This document shows positions 1-6,424 of a stretch of 21,179 bases of DNA, one piece after another. The stretch comes from DASUPK01 sp036520315. GTDB lineage: Bacteria > Actinomycetota > Thermoleophilia > Solirubrobacterales > 70-9. The number at the start of each line of letters is the position of its first letter. Within the stretch, counting starts at the first letter, position 1. Both the position numbers and the translations under genes were made by a program. The notes under the pieces are model-generated. The model saw nothing but the letters and a program-made list of their open reading frames with translations. It did no database searches and was not told the origin of the DNA. Location: positions 1 to 21,179 of the forward strand of contig DATDJZ010000197.1 in NCBI GenBank assembly GCA_036520315.1, written 5' to 3'.

Positions 1-6
1 TCCGCC

Positions 7-852
7 GTGCTTTTCGACCTGCAGAGCCCGCGCCGCCGCCGTGTCATCCGGGTGACCTTCGGCGCCCTGGCCGCGATCTTCGCGATCAGCTTCGTCTTCC
101 TGGGCGTCGGTACGGGCGGTGGCGGCTTCAGCTTCAGCGACCTCTTCGGCAGCGGCAGCAGCGGCAGCAGCTCCACTGCCTTCGACGATGAAATCACCGC
201 CGCCCAGGAGAAGCTGCAGGCGAATCCAAACGACACAACCGCGCTGGCCAACCTGGTGCAGCTCCAGTACTCGGCCGCCAACGCGAACACCGACAGCAGC
301 GGCGCTCCGACCAGCGACGGTGAGCAGCACCTCCAGGAGGCCGCGGATGCCTGGAACAAGTACGTGAAGGTCAGCAACGGCGACCCCAGCGCGAGCACGG
401 CGGTCTACGCGCTCAACACCTTCGACCTGCTCGCCAGGCTCAACTTCGCCAGGGCCCGCACCGACACGACCACCACCGACGCGCTCACCGACGTGACCGC
501 CGCGGTGGATTCGTGGAAGACGGCCGCCCAGGCTCAGCAGGTGCTGATCGACTCCCAGCCCAACAAGACCAACGCCAACTCCTACGCGAACCTCGCCCAG
601 TACCTCTACCTCGCGGGGGATACGAAGGGCGCCGAGCAGGCGGTCGCCCAGGCAAACCAGCAGAAGGGGGCGGACGCCTCCACGCTCGACTCCCAGCTCA
701 AGCCGATCCAGCAGCTCGGGCAGCAGTTGCAGACGGCGATCCAGCAGCTCACCAAGCAGCAGCAGAAGTCCCAGGGCGCGGCTGGTGGGGCCGGCGCCGC
801 CCCCAGCGGCGGCGGCAACCCGCTCAGCGGCCTGGGGACCGGCGGGCTCTAG
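7..852 (+). CDS. Membrane-anchored TPR-like protein, function unknown
   Basis: The 281-residue product opens with a basic stretch (SPRRRRVIR) followed by one hydrophobic segment at about residues 14-34, so it is probably anchored in the membrane with the rest outside. Residues 58-230 are helical and Ala/Gln-rich, with spaced phrases such as NPNDTTALANLVQLQY and NANSYANLAQYLYLAGDTKGAEQA that look like tetratricopeptide helix pairs. The C-terminus is a Gln-rich helix and then a Gly/Ala/Pro-rich tail. The GTG start at base 7 places the hydrophobic segment correctly, but the window begins six bases earlier, so no ribosome site can be judged and a longer protein cannot be excluded. No catalytic motif is visible. 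A scaffold or assembly role is only a guess from the TPR-like pattern. Confidence 0.75.
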   Translation: MLFDLQSPRRRRVIRVTFGALAAIFAISFVFLGVGTGGGGFSFSDLFGSGSSGSSSTAFDDEITAAQEKLQANPNDTTALANLVQLQYSAANANTDSSGAPTSDGEQHLQEAADAWNKYVKVSNGDPSASTAVYALNTFDLLARLNFARARTDTTTTDALTDVTAAVDSWKTAAQAQQVLIDSQPNKTNANSYANLAQYLYLAGDTKGAEQAVAQANQQKGADASTLDSQLKPIQQLGQQLQTAIQQLTKQQQKSQGAAGGAGAAPSGGGNPLSGLGTGGL

Positions 853-860
853 GGCCTTCC

Positions 861-866
861 TATAAT
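861..866 (+). promoter_or_regulatory. -10 box (TATAAT) of the tRNA-Lys gene
   Basis: A perfect TATAAT hexamer lies 14 bases before the mature 5' end of tRNA-Lys, in an otherwise GC-rich gap just after the stop codon of the upstream gene. Transcription would start near base 873. I see no good -35 box 16-18 bases upstream, so the call rests on the -10 match and its placement. Confidence 0.55.
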
Positions 867-880
867 TCCGGCCTCCACCA

Positions 881-953
881 GGGCCGTTAGCTCAGCTGGT
901 AGAGCAGGAGACTCTTAATCTCAAGGTCGCAGGTTCGATCCCTGCACGGCCCA
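881..953 (+). tRNA. tRNA-Lys (anticodon CTT)
   Basis: The 73-base cloverleaf is clear. The acceptor arms GGGCCGT (881-887) and ACGGCCC (946-952) pair fully, with discriminator A at 953. The D arm is GCTC/GAGC. The anticodon loop CTCTTAA (912-918) puts CTT at 914-916, which reads AAG codons for lysine. The T arm is GCAGG/CCTGC around TTCGATC. The outermost anticodon-stem pair is G907-A923, a mismatch; the other four pair. CCA is not encoded. AAG is the dominant lysine codon in GC-rich genomes, which suits this isoacceptor. Confidence 0.97.
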
Positions 954-954
954 T

Positions 955-1428
955 CTATCTCCCCCCTGATCCGTCGCCGAGGTCGAGGCTTCGGCGCGGG
1001 ACGGGGGAGGACTGTGCGATCGAGGTGGTCGTCTGGCCGAGGGCGACGAAGTGGTCGATGACCTCCTCCAGATGCTCGACGTCGCGAAGGTGGGCGGTGG
1101 CGATATAGCAGTCCTCCCCGGTGATTCGCCGACACTCGACGATCTCCGGGGTGCGCTTCGCCAGGTCGGCGACGTTCTCGAGCTGCCCCGGGGCGGGCCG
1201 GACACGGATCACGGCCGTCAGGCCCAGGCCGAGGGCGCGGGGGTCCACGTCGGCGCGGTAGCCGGTGATCACGCCGTCGCGCTCGAGGCGCTGCAGCCGC
1301 TCTCCGACCGCGGGCGCCGACAGGCCAACCCGCCGACCGAGCTCCGCCAAACTGAGCCGGGCATTCTCCTGGAGCTCTTTGACGATTCGCAGGTCAGGAG
1401 AGTCGATCGGGCGCTCATTCGTAGGCAT
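955..1428 (-). CDS. Lrp/AsnC-family transcriptional regulator
   Basis: The 157-residue product matches the Lrp/AsnC plan and length. An N-terminal helix-turn-helix (about residues 12-55; ELQENARLSLAELGRRVGLS, then VGERLQRLERDGVITGY) is followed by a RAM effector domain (about 68-140) with the characteristic GEDCYIA at 104-110. Such proteins form octamers or dimers and sense amino acids or similar small molecules. I chose ATG at 1428; a TTG three codons upstream (1437) is possible but gives a less typical N-terminus. The gene ends one base from the tRNA and is divergent from an EamA exporter 63 bases away, a layout in which the regulator commonly controls the transporter. No strong ribosome site is seen, so the transcript may be leaderless. 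Confidence 0.92.
   Translation of the reverse strand: MPTNERPIDSPDLRIVKELQENARLSLAELGRRVGLSAPAVGERLQRLERDGVITGYRADVDPRALGLGLTAVIRVRPAPGQLENVADLAKRTPEIVECRRITGEDCYIATAHLRDVEHLEEVIDHFVALGQTTTSIAQSSPVPRRSLDLGDGSGGR
959..1009 (+). terminator. Candidate hairpin terminator after tRNA-Lys
   Basis: Five bases after the tRNA a three-part stem can form: CTCCC (959-963) with GGGAG (1005-1009), CCGTC (971-975) with GACGG (1000-1004), and GCCGA (976-980) with TCGGC (991-995), closing a 10-base loop. There is no T-run after it, and the same bases encode the C-terminus of the convergent Lrp-type gene. It may be a GC-rich stop signal for the tRNA transcript or chance pairing in coding DNA. Confidence 0.35.
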
Positions 1429-1460
1429 TAGGCTCAATCTAGCGCAGATCGGCTATTTAC

Positions 1461-1466
1461 AGGAGG
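1461..1466 (+). promoter_or_regulatory. Shine-Dalgarno AGGAGG that is misplaced for the exporter gene
   Basis: A perfect AGGAGG sits before the EamA gene, but the first usable start in the exporter frame (GTG at 1492) is 25 bases away. The site is well spaced (9 bases) for a GTG at 1476 in another frame, which runs only 74 codons of shadow-like sequence. Either the exporter uses a weak start, or an indel has shifted the first codons. Confidence 0.5.
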
Positions 1467-1491
1467 CGAATTCCCGTGGAATCTCCTGGTC

Positions 1492-2415
1492 GTGATCGAG
1501 CAGGCTCGCGCCTCCCGAGTGCCGCCGCACCTCTACTTCCTCGTCAGCGCGGTCTTTCACTACCTGGGGCCGGCCTTCGCGGTGCTCCTCTTCGCCCGGG
1601 TGGACGTGCTCGGCGTCGCCTTGCTGCGGATCCTCTCAGCGGCCGCGATCCTGGCGGCCTGGCGGAGGCCGTGGCGGGCGTTTGCGGCACGGACCGGTGA
1701 GGAGATCAGGCTCGTCCTCGCGTGGGGCGCGGTCCTGGCTCTGATGAACGCCTGCTTCTACGAGGCGATCGACAAGCTGCCGCTCGGCACCGTCGCCGCC
1801 GTCGAGTTTCTGCCCGTCATCCTGCTCGCCGCGGCCGGCGCTAGAACGGCGCGCAACGCGGTCGCGCTGGGGCTTGCGGTCCTGGGCGTCTACCTGGTCA
1901 CCGACGTGCAGCTCACCGGCGAGCCGCTCGGTGTCGCCTTCGCAGCCGCCAACGCGCTGCTGTTCGCGCTCTACATCGCCTTGGCCCATCGCCTCGCACA
2001 GCACCGGGCGATCGACGGGACCGAGGCCCTGGCGGCCGCCATGCTCGTGGCGGCGATCGTGATCACGCCGCTCGGTGGCTGGGCGGCCGCCTCCGCCCTG
2101 GGAGACCCGATCGCGCTGCTGGCCGGCGTCGGCGTCGGCCTCTGCTCCTCGGTCATTCCCTACGTCACCGACCAGCTCGCGATGGCTCGCCTGCCCCGGG
2201 CCACCTACGCCCTGATGGTCTCACTGCTTCCTGCCACCGCGACGGTGATCGGCATCGTCGTTCTCGCTCAGATTCCGAACGCGGCGGAGGCGGCCGGCGT
2301 GGCGCTCGTGGTCGCCGGCGTGGCCCTGCATCGCGAGTCGGCACCAGCCAACGAACGAAGTTCGGCGTCACCGGGCGCTGGCAACGAGGAGGCCAAGGCG
2401 CTGATCACGGGCTGA
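1492..2415 (+). CDS. EamA/DMT-family transporter (RhtA-like exporter)
   Basis: The 307-residue product is very hydrophobic, with about ten membrane helices in two homologous halves, the layout of drug/metabolite-transporter (EamA) proteins. Recognisable pieces are the first-half LGTVAAVEFLPVILLAA and the second-half SSVIPYVTDQLAMARLPRATYALMVSLLPATATVIG, which resemble threonine/homoserine exporters of the RhtA type. The C-terminal 30 residues are polar and probably cytoplasmic. It is divergent from an Lrp-type regulator, so amino-acid export under its control is a reasonable inference; the substrate is not shown by the sequence. The start is uncertain: GTG 1492 is used here, GTG 1525 is possible, and the nearby AGGAGG fits another frame. 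Confidence 0.88.
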   Translation: MIEQARASRVPPHLYFLVSAVFHYLGPAFAVLLFARVDVLGVALLRILSAAAILAAWRRPWRAFAARTGEEIRLVLAWGAVLALMNACFYEAIDKLPLGTVAAVEFLPVILLAAAGARTARNAVALGLAVLGVYLVTDVQLTGEPLGVAFAAANALLFALYIALAHRLAQHRAIDGTEALAAAMLVAAIVITPLGGWAAASALGDPIALLAGVGVGLCSSVIPYVTDQLAMARLPRATYALMVSLLPATATVIGIVVLAQIPNAAEAAGVALVVAGVALHRESAPANERSSASPGAGNEEAKALITG

Positions 2416-2434
2416 TCCGTGAAGAATTGCTGGA

Positions 2435-3853
2435 ATGGTTCGCCTTGCCGGCCTCAGTTTGGTCGCAACGCTCACGTTGGTCGCCGTGCCCCACGCCAGG
2501 GCGCAGCTCCCCGGTGACCTCTGCCTGTCCGCGGCTCCGCCGCCGGTGAGCGCTCCGGCGCATCGCCTGCGCTTCGGCATCACTCCGCTCGCCGCCGGGA
2601 GCGCGGGGGTCACGCAGGCACAGCCCAAGCCCGAGAATCCGGGCGCCGCCGAGGCCGGGCTGGCACGCCTGCGGCCCAGCCGGCGGCAGGTGGTCCTCCA
2701 CCTGAACCGGATGCTGATGTCCGACGGCGAGGCGGGGGTGCGCCGCTACGCCGGATTGGTGGACCACTACGCGAAGGCCGGCTTCGACACCGAGGTTCAG
2801 GTCCGCTACCACCCCGCCGCCGGCCAGGAGGGGGACATGGCGGCGTGGGCCGGCTACGTCAGGACGGCGGCGCGGATCCTCGGCAAGCGGCCGACCGTGA
2901 AGGGGCTGACGATCACCAACGAGGCGAACTTCCCGGTCTCGCCCAACACCTCCGACGGGAGCTATCCCGGCGTGCTGCAGGCGATCGTGACCGGGGTGAT
3001 CGCTGCCCGGAAGCAACTCGATCGGATCGGCCGGCCGGACGTCGAGCTCGGCTTCTCCTTCGCCTGGCGGTGGCTGCCGAACGCGGACGCGGACTTCTGG
3101 CGGCAGCTCGGATCCTTGGCCACGCCGGCGTTCCGGCGGGCGCTCGACTACGTGGGTCTGCAGATCTACCCCGGACTGGTCTTCCCGCCCGTCTCCACGC
3201 CGGGGGCGGCCGGCGGCGACACGGTGGAGGCGCTGACGCTGTTGCGCGGCTGCTACATGCCGCTCGGCGGGTTCGGGGCGAACGTGGACCTCTGGGTGAC
3301 CGAGAACGGCTACGCCACCAACCTCGGCAGGACCGAGGCGGAGCAGGATGTCGCCCTCAGGTTCACCCTCGACAGCGTCCACCTCTACTCGGGCGCGCTC
3401 GGGGTGACGGACTACCGCTGGTTCAACCTCCGGGACAACGACTCGAGCGGAACGGATCTCTTCGCCGCTGTGGGCCTCCTGCGCGACGAGTACTCGGAGA
3501 AGCCCGCGTTCGCGACCTATCGCTCCTACATCGACCGGATCGGCACCGATCGCCCGAAGACGAAGCGCTGCGGCAACCGGATCGCGACGGTCCTCGGCAC
3601 TCCCGGCCGCGATGTCCTGCGCGGCAGCAGGGGCGCGGACGTGATCGCGACCGGCGCCGGCCGTGACCGCGTGGTCGGCGGCCGAGGGAACGACCGGATC
3701 TGCACCGGCCCAGGCCGGGACGCGATCAGCGGCGGGCCCGGCCGGGACGCACTGGTGGGTGGCCCGGGAGCGGACCGGATCAAGGGAGGCGCAGGACGGG
3801 ACCGTTGTCCGGGCGCCGGCCGGGATGACCGCCTACGCAGCTGCGTTACCTGA
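2435..3853 (+). CDS. Secreted TIM-barrel glycosidase-like protein with C-terminal RTX-type repeats
   Basis: The 472-residue product starts with a Sec signal peptide (hydrophobic residues 4-19, probable cut after A-R-A at 21-23). Residues 45-365 look like a clan GH-A glycoside hydrolase: ITNEANF puts Asn-Glu at 162-163 (likely acid/base) and WVTENGYAT puts Glu290 where the nucleophile sits near the end of the seventh strand. YPGL, DYRWFNLRDND and the late tyrosines fit the substrate cleft of such barrels. From Cys379 to the end there are about nine Gly-Asp-rich units (GRDVLRGSRGADVI, GNDRICTGPGRDAISGGPGRD) of the hemolysin-type calcium-binding kind, closed by Cys residues. It starts 19 bases after the exporter gene, with no strong ribosome site. 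The sugar substrate and exact GH family are not evident. Confidence 0.8.
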   Translation: MVRLAGLSLVATLTLVAVPHARAQLPGDLCLSAAPPPVSAPAHRLRFGITPLAAGSAGVTQAQPKPENPGAAEAGLARLRPSRRQVVLHLNRMLMSDGEAGVRRYAGLVDHYAKAGFDTEVQVRYHPAAGQEGDMAAWAGYVRTAARILGKRPTVKGLTITNEANFPVSPNTSDGSYPGVLQAIVTGVIAARKQLDRIGRPDVELGFSFAWRWLPNADADFWRQLGSLATPAFRRALDYVGLQIYPGLVFPPVSTPGAAGGDTVEALTLLRGCYMPLGGFGANVDLWVTENGYATNLGRTEAEQDVALRFTLDSVHLYSGALGVTDYRWFNLRDNDSSGTDLFAAVGLLRDEYSEKPAFATYRSYIDRIGTDRPKTKRCGNRIATVLGTPGRDVLRGSRGADVIATGAGRDRVVGGRGNDRICTGPGRDAISGGPGRDALVGGPGADRIKGGAGRDRCPGAGRDDRLRSCVT

Positions 3854-3881
3854 TCGCGGCGGAGAGGCTCTGGGAGACTTG

Positions 3882-4241
3882 ATGGCGATGGATCTCGAGC
3901 TGGTCAACTTCGACAGCCCGACCGAAGTGCGGAACTTTGAGAAGGGGCGGTTCGAGCTCTACAAGGTCGGACCCGCGACCCTCGGTCGCGCGACCTACGA
4001 GCCGGGCTGGAAGTGGTCGGAGCACGTCGGCCCGGCGACCGGCGAGAGCTCGTGCCAGGTCGAGCACGTGGGCCTGGTCCTGCGCGGCCAGGCGGTCGCC
4101 AGGATGGACGATGGCCGAGAGGTGGTGATGAAGCGCGGTGACTTCTTCTACGTGCCGCCGGGCCACGACAGCTGGGTCGTCGGGGACGAGGAATACGTCT
4201 CGCTCCACATCCTCGGTAGCGAGGGCTACGCCGCTTCGTAG
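3882..4241 (+). CDS. Small cupin-domain protein
   Basis: The 119-residue product is a single cupin barrel. The second cupin motif is clear (KRGDFFYVPPGHDSWVVGDE, about residues 86-105), and the first is weak: VEHVGLVLRGQA has one His where metal-binding cupins usually have His-X-His, so metal binding is doubtful. I start at ATG 3882 because GGGAG lies five bases before it; the open frame extends much further upstream but there overlaps the glycosidase in another frame. It lies 28 bases after the glycosidase gene and could be co-transcribed. Function is unknown; small cupins of this type are often sugar- or small-molecule-binding. Confidence 0.8.
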   Translation: MAMDLELVNFDSPTEVRNFEKGRFELYKVGPATLGRATYEPGWKWSEHVGPATGESSCQVEHVGLVLRGQAVARMDDGREVVMKRGDFFYVPPGHDSWVVGDEEYVSLHILGSEGYAAS

Positions 4242-4320
4242 AAACCGAATCCGCGGCACCGATGAGCCTGGTGGCGAACGCCGGTCCTAGAAGGCAGACA
4301 ACCCTTCAGCAGGGGGGACC

Positions 4321-4631
4321 GATGAGCACCACCAGAAGCGGGCCGTCGTGCCCTTCGGCGACGAGGTCGAGGGCCGCTGGATCGAGGTGGTCCCGAGCGG
4401 CGCCGACATTCCGATCGCCCTCTGCCCTCCCGGGCCGAAGGGAGAGTCGGGCGGGAAGGACACCGGCATCACCCTCCAGACCGATGACATCGACGCCTAC
4501 CACGCGCAGTCCAGGAACAGGGGTGTGGACGCGGATGCCGAGGTCAGCCGCATCGGCGAGCGGGTACCCCGCTGTGCTGGTTCCGGGACCCCGAGGGCAA
4601 TCAGCTGATGGTCGTCGAGGTCACGGACTGA
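4321..4631 (+). pseudogene. VOC-superfamily (glyoxalase/bleomycin-resistance fold) remnant, frameshifted and N-truncated
   Basis: Frame 1 from about 4321 reads KRAVVPFGDEVEGRWIEVV, then IALCPPGPKG, TGITLQTDDIDAYHAQ and NRGVDADAEVSRIGERVP, a typical vicinal-oxygen-chelate half. At about 4567 the family signature moves to frame 3: PLCWFRDPEGNQLMVVEVTD and a stop at 4629-4631. One extra C in the run of four at 4567-4570 would join the two frames. The first 30 or so residues that carry the opening strand and metal ligand of the fold are not found in any frame upstream, although a ribosome-site-like AGGGGGGA precedes an ATG at 4322 in a third frame. I therefore treat it as decayed; the shift alone could be a sequencing error, but the missing N-terminus could not. 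Confidence 0.65.
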
Positions 4632-4632
4632 C

Positions 4633-5049
4633 TCAATCCGAATCGGCGACGCCCTCCAGGCCGGCGGCCGAGAGGGCGTCGCCGGACTCGGAGAAGGCCC
4701 GCGTGCTGAGGATTCGACCATCGCGGATCCGGAAGACCCACGCCATCGGCGTATCCGACTCGGCCCCGCTCTCCCGGCCGCGCACCTTGCAACCCCCGAT
4801 CGCGACGACCAGGTTTCCGTGTGTGCGGAAATCGTCGGCGTAGGGAGTCATCTGCTCCCAGACCTCGTCGACCTCCTCGAAATAGGCGCGGATCCCCTCG
4901 TGTCCCTGATATCCACCGGATTCGATTCGCGTCCCCGTCAACGGGCGGAACTCCCCATCCGGGTGATAGAGGCGAATCAGGGCGGTTACGTCGCGGACGC
5001 GGATGGCCTCGAAGTTGCGGCGGACGATCTCGGCATTGTCGTCAGCCAT
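4633..5049 (-). CDS. SnoaL-like / NTF2-fold protein
   Basis: The 138-residue product has the cone-barrel pattern of SnoaL-like proteins: an N-terminal helix pair with NFEAIRVRDVTALIRLYHPDGEF, then GYQGHEGIRAYFEEVDEVWEQM and late strands ending in TPMAWVFRIRDGRILSTRAFS. This fold serves as isomerases, cyclases, hydrolases and small-molecule binders, so a specific reaction cannot be named. ATG at 5049 is the natural start; no strong ribosome site precedes it. It converges with the VOC remnant, with a single base between the two stop codons. Confidence 0.85.
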   Translation of the reverse strand: MADDNAEIVRRNFEAIRVRDVTALIRLYHPDGEFRPLTGTRIESGGYQGHEGIRAYFEEVDEVWEQMTPYADDFRTHGNLVVAIGGCKVRGRESGAESDTPMAWVFRIRDGRILSTRAFSESGDALSAAGLEGVADSD

Positions 5050-5069
5050 CGCCGCAACGGTACCCGGTG

Positions 5070-5324
5070 TCAGCGCGCGAAAGCGCGAATGATCAGCAGC
5101 AGGATCACCGAGCCGCCGATCGCGATCAACCAGGTGCCGAGGTCGAAGAAGTCGTCGATCTCACCGATATCGAGGGCGCTGGCGATCAAGCCCCCGATTA
5201 GAGCCCCGAGGATGCCGATAGCGGTCGTGCCGAAGCAGCCGCCCGGCTCGGTGCGTCCCGGGACCAGGGCGCGTGCAATCAGGCCGGCGAAGAGTCCGAG
5301 GAAGATCCAGGCGATGATTCCCAT
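5070..5324 (-). CDS. GlsB/YeaQ/YmgE-family stress-response membrane protein
   Basis: The 84-residue product consists of three membrane helices (about residues 2-20, 30-50, 62-82) with the family hallmarks GLFAGLIARALVPG, then PGGCFGTTAIGILGALIGG in the middle helix. Length and motif spacing match the transglycosylase-associated (GlsB) family, small inner-membrane proteins often linked to stress. Its biochemical role is not known. It lies 20 bases upstream of the SnoaL-like gene on the same strand, so the two may be co-transcribed. Confidence 0.9.
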   Translation of the reverse strand: MGIIAWIFLGLFAGLIARALVPGRTEPGGCFGTTAIGILGALIGGLIASALDIGEIDDFFDLGTWLIAIGGSVILLLIIRAFAR

Positions 5325-5369
5325 GGGCCCGGGACCCTATTCGACCGGACCGATCCGGCTTGCGGCGGG

Positions 5370-5468
5370 CTAGTGGCGCTGGCGCGGAGCGGCGTGGTAG
5401 CTCAGGTACCAGAGCACGTGACGGGCGGCGCTGACGCCCGCGTTGACCGGTGAAAGAAACCTCCGCAT
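5370..5468 (-). CDS. Possible 32-residue small protein
   Basis: A short open frame begins with ATG at 5468 and reads MRRFLSPVNAGVSAARHVLW then YLSYHAAPRQRH. It has a basic start, an aromatic middle (HVLWYLSYH) and a basic end, which would suit a peripheral membrane microprotein. AGGG lies eight bases before the ATG. It is 45 bases upstream of the GlsB-family gene on the same strand. The gap from 5325 to 5595 holds no other candidate gene. Chance open frames of this size are common in GC-rich DNA, so this is tentative. Confidence 0.3.
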   Translation of the reverse strand: MRRFLSPVNAGVSAARHVLWYLSYHAAPRQRH

Positions 5469-5580
5469 GACCGAAACCCTAGTCAGTCGAGCGGACCGGA
5501 TCGTCCGTACTAGTCACTGATTCTCCCTGCATCCGTGCGGATTCCTGCCCAGTTTGCGAGGTCAACAGACCGGGCACGGC

Positions 5581-5586
5581 TAGCAT
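5581..5586 (+). promoter_or_regulatory. Candidate -10 box (TAGCAT) for the polytopic membrane protein gene
   Basis: TAGCAT ends nine bases before the ATG at 5596, which would place the transcription start one or two bases from the start codon. No ribosome site is present, so the two facts together suggest a leaderless or nearly leaderless mRNA. No convincing -35 box is seen. Confidence 0.35.
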
Positions 5587-5595
5587 CCTCGACCC

Positions 5596-6327
5596 ATGAG
5601 AAGACCCTTTGGAAGACGGCGGAAGAGCGGCCTTGCCGCCCTCGCCAGTGGCGCGAGGGCGGAGCGCACGACGCTTGGTCTGGCGGTCTTCGCACTTGGG
5701 CCGGCGGTCGCGCTGATCAGCGGGGAGCTCCTGCGAATGGCCCGCCGGCGCCGGGAGAGCGAGGAGACGGCGGCGCCTGCCAACCTCGTCGACGCCGCCG
5801 GATACGCGACCCGGGACACGTTCACGGTGGCGCGGCGCGGGATCCGGGCGACGCCGCATCACGAGGCCGTCCTGTTCAACCTCCTGCAGGGCTTCCTGGG
5901 CGCGTTCGCGATCGCGCGGCTCTCGACCTGGGGGATACGGCACGGCTGGTGGCCCTTTCGAGAGGTCGAGGTGAGTGGCCGCCACATCCATCACTTCATT
6001 CCGGGCATCCTGATCGCGTTCGCCTCCGGGATCGGTGCGATCACGACGCGCAACGAGGGAGCGGAGGCGGCGCTCGCGATCCCGTTCGGCGTCGGCATGG
6101 GGCTGACCATGGACGAGGCGGCGCTGCTCCTCGACCTCGACGACGTCTACTGGACGAAGCAGGGACTGCTCAGCGTGCAGGTGAGCCTCGGCGTGACCGC
6201 CACCCTCGCCGCCACGATCCTGGGGCTGCGAATGCTGCGCAGGGGCGAGGAGAAGGGAGTCGAGGAGGGCCTGATCCCCGCCTACCTCGGCGAGCACGGG
6301 ATGAGGGCGACGGGAGCCCTGGCCTAG
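5596..6327 (+). CDS. Conserved-looking polytopic membrane protein of unknown function
   Basis: The 243-residue product has a very basic N-terminus and about five hydrophobic segments (roughly 25-45, 92-110, 132-150, 157-177, 190-212). Two stretches look constrained rather than merely hydrophobic: GRHIHHFIPGI (128-138), with three His near a membrane entrance, and GMGLTMDEAALLLDLDDVYW (167-186), with five acidic residues next to a helix. A His cluster and an acidic cluster in one membrane protein hint at metal or proton binding, but I do not recognise the family and give no function. The gene faces purA convergently and is 268 bases from the divergent GlsB gene. Confidence 0.8.
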   Translation: MRRPFGRRRKSGLAALASGARAERTTLGLAVFALGPAVALISGELLRMARRRRESEETAAPANLVDAAGYATRDTFTVARRGIRATPHHEAVLFNLLQGFLGAFAIARLSTWGIRHGWWPFREVEVSGRHIHHFIPGILIAFASGIGAITTRNEGAEAALAIPFGVGMGLTMDEAALLLDLDDVYWTKQGLLSVQVSLGVTATLAATILGLRMLRRGEEKGVEEGLIPAYLGEHGMRATGALA

Positions 6328-6403
6328 CGACTGCCAGGCCGCTGTACTCGGGAGCGAAGGGCGAAGCCCGAAGCGACTTGGGCAGGGCGGCCGCCTGCAG
6401 TCG
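6328..6403. terminator. Long inverted repeat between convergent genes, possible two-way terminator
   Basis: The gap between the membrane protein stop and the purA stop begins with CGACTGC (6328-6334) and repeats it inverted as GCAGTCG (6397-6403). Inside, AGGCCGC and GCGGCCGCCT pair with a two-base bulge, and GGGC-GAA-GCCC forms a small inner hairpin at 6359-6369. There is no T-run on either side, so termination is inferred from position between convergent genes. Confidence 0.4.
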
Positions 6404-6424
6404 CGATCTGATGGCGAAGCCGTC

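Noticed and set aside
881..953. tRNA-Lys as an integration site of a mobile element
   Set aside because: No integrase gene, no duplicated tRNA 3' end in the window, and the flanking genes look chromosomal.
4262..4843. A 193-codon plus-strand frame as a real gene
   Set aside because: Arg/Ser/Pro-rich shadow sequence in the wrong frame for the VOC remnant, and it runs opposite the SnoaL-like gene.
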